Source of the DNA: Clostridiaceae bacterium
GTDB lineage: Bacteria; Bacillota; Clostridia; Oscillospirales; Acutalibacteraceae
DNA length: 24,202 nucleotides
Assembly (NCBI GenBank): GCA_016296885.1
Contig: JAEDHT010000030.1
Coordinates: 1 to 24,202 of the forward strand
Direction of reading: 5' to 3'
The stretch's first letter is position 1, and every line of letters starts with the position of its first letter. Below, piece by piece: positions 24,160-24,202 of the stretch. The notes under the pieces are model-generated. The model ran no database searches. It was not told where the DNA came from and saw only the letters and a program-made list of their open reading frames with translations. The position numbers and the translations under genes are program-made.

Positions 24160-24202
24160 GACGGGCATATCAATGCTCTGTGGTGAAAGTCCACCGAGGC
24201 GT
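24160..24202 (+). other. Possible start of a structured RNA (group II intron-like), cut by window end
   Basis: The last bases include CTGTGGTGAAAGTCCACCGAGG, a short hairpin (GTGG...CCAC) around a GAAAG loop. Similar GGTGAAAGTCC segments occur in domain I of bacterial group II introns. Too little sequence is present to decide. Confidence 0.2.

Noticed and set aside
24160..24202. Cobalamin riboswitch
   Set aside because: GGTGAAAGTCCACC resembles one arm, but the other conserved blocks are absent before the window ends.
1..24202. CRISPR arrays, tRNA or rRNA genes, insertion sequences
   Set aside because: No regularly spaced repeats, cloverleaf sequences, rRNA signatures or transposase genes were seen; the only mobile-type gene is the recombinase near the left end.

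Overview
The window looks like a chromosome segment of an anaerobic, low-GC, spore-forming Firmicute. The most likely group is the Clostridia, near Ruminococcus/Oscillospiraceae. Reasons: AT-rich DNA with strong GGAGG ribosome sites and TTGACA/TATAAT promoters; an alpha/beta-type small acid-soluble spore protein; a ctsR-mcsA-mcsB-clpC operon with CtsR boxes; a tetrahydrofolate riboswitch in front of folT; and BspA-type LRR, fibro-slime and InlB B-repeat surface proteins common in gut clostridia. Species assignment from sequence alone would be a guess.

Left part (1-3.9 kb): two incomplete, same-orientation pieces of type I restriction specificity genes (hsdS) flank a tyrosine recombinase. This is the layout of a recombinase-shuffled specificity locus, although neither hsdS piece here is intact. 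Next come a spore protein gene on the minus strand, a 0.4 kb AT-rich gap, a 20-codon remnant of a NUDIX gene, and a coupled pair: a cysteine-rich DUF5714-type protein and an ArsC/low-molecular-weight-phosphatase protein.

Surface region (3.9-10.1 kb): a 1202-residue secreted protein combines BspA-like leucine-rich repeats, an InlB-type repeat and a probable papain-fold cysteine peptidase domain. A 677-residue secreted fibro-slime/PA14-like protein follows. The two share a C-terminal module. A cysteine-free 56-residue peptide gene sits 19 bases behind the second one. A third surface protein with five InlB-like repeats and a C-terminal membrane anchor lies at 16.9-18.6 kb, and another small peptide gene with a near-perfect consensus promoter is at 16 kb on the minus strand.

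Centre (10.4-15.8 kb): ctsR-mcsA-mcsB-clpC encode the heat-shock repressor, the arginine-kinase activator, the protein arginine kinase and the ClpC unfoldase, controlled by two CtsR boxes. Behind them is folT with its own promoter, THF riboswitch and attenuator.

Right part (18.7-24.1 kb): a minus-strand operon encodes a CpXC-domain protein, an FHA-SEDS (FtsW/RodA) fusion, a class B penicillin-binding protein and YlmH. It reads as a peptidoglycan synthase pair (glycosyltransferase plus transpeptidase) with a built-in phosphothreonine-binding module. A divergent gene for a helical/acidic protein follows. The last 40 bases may be the start of a structured RNA element, possibly a group II intron, but this is weak.
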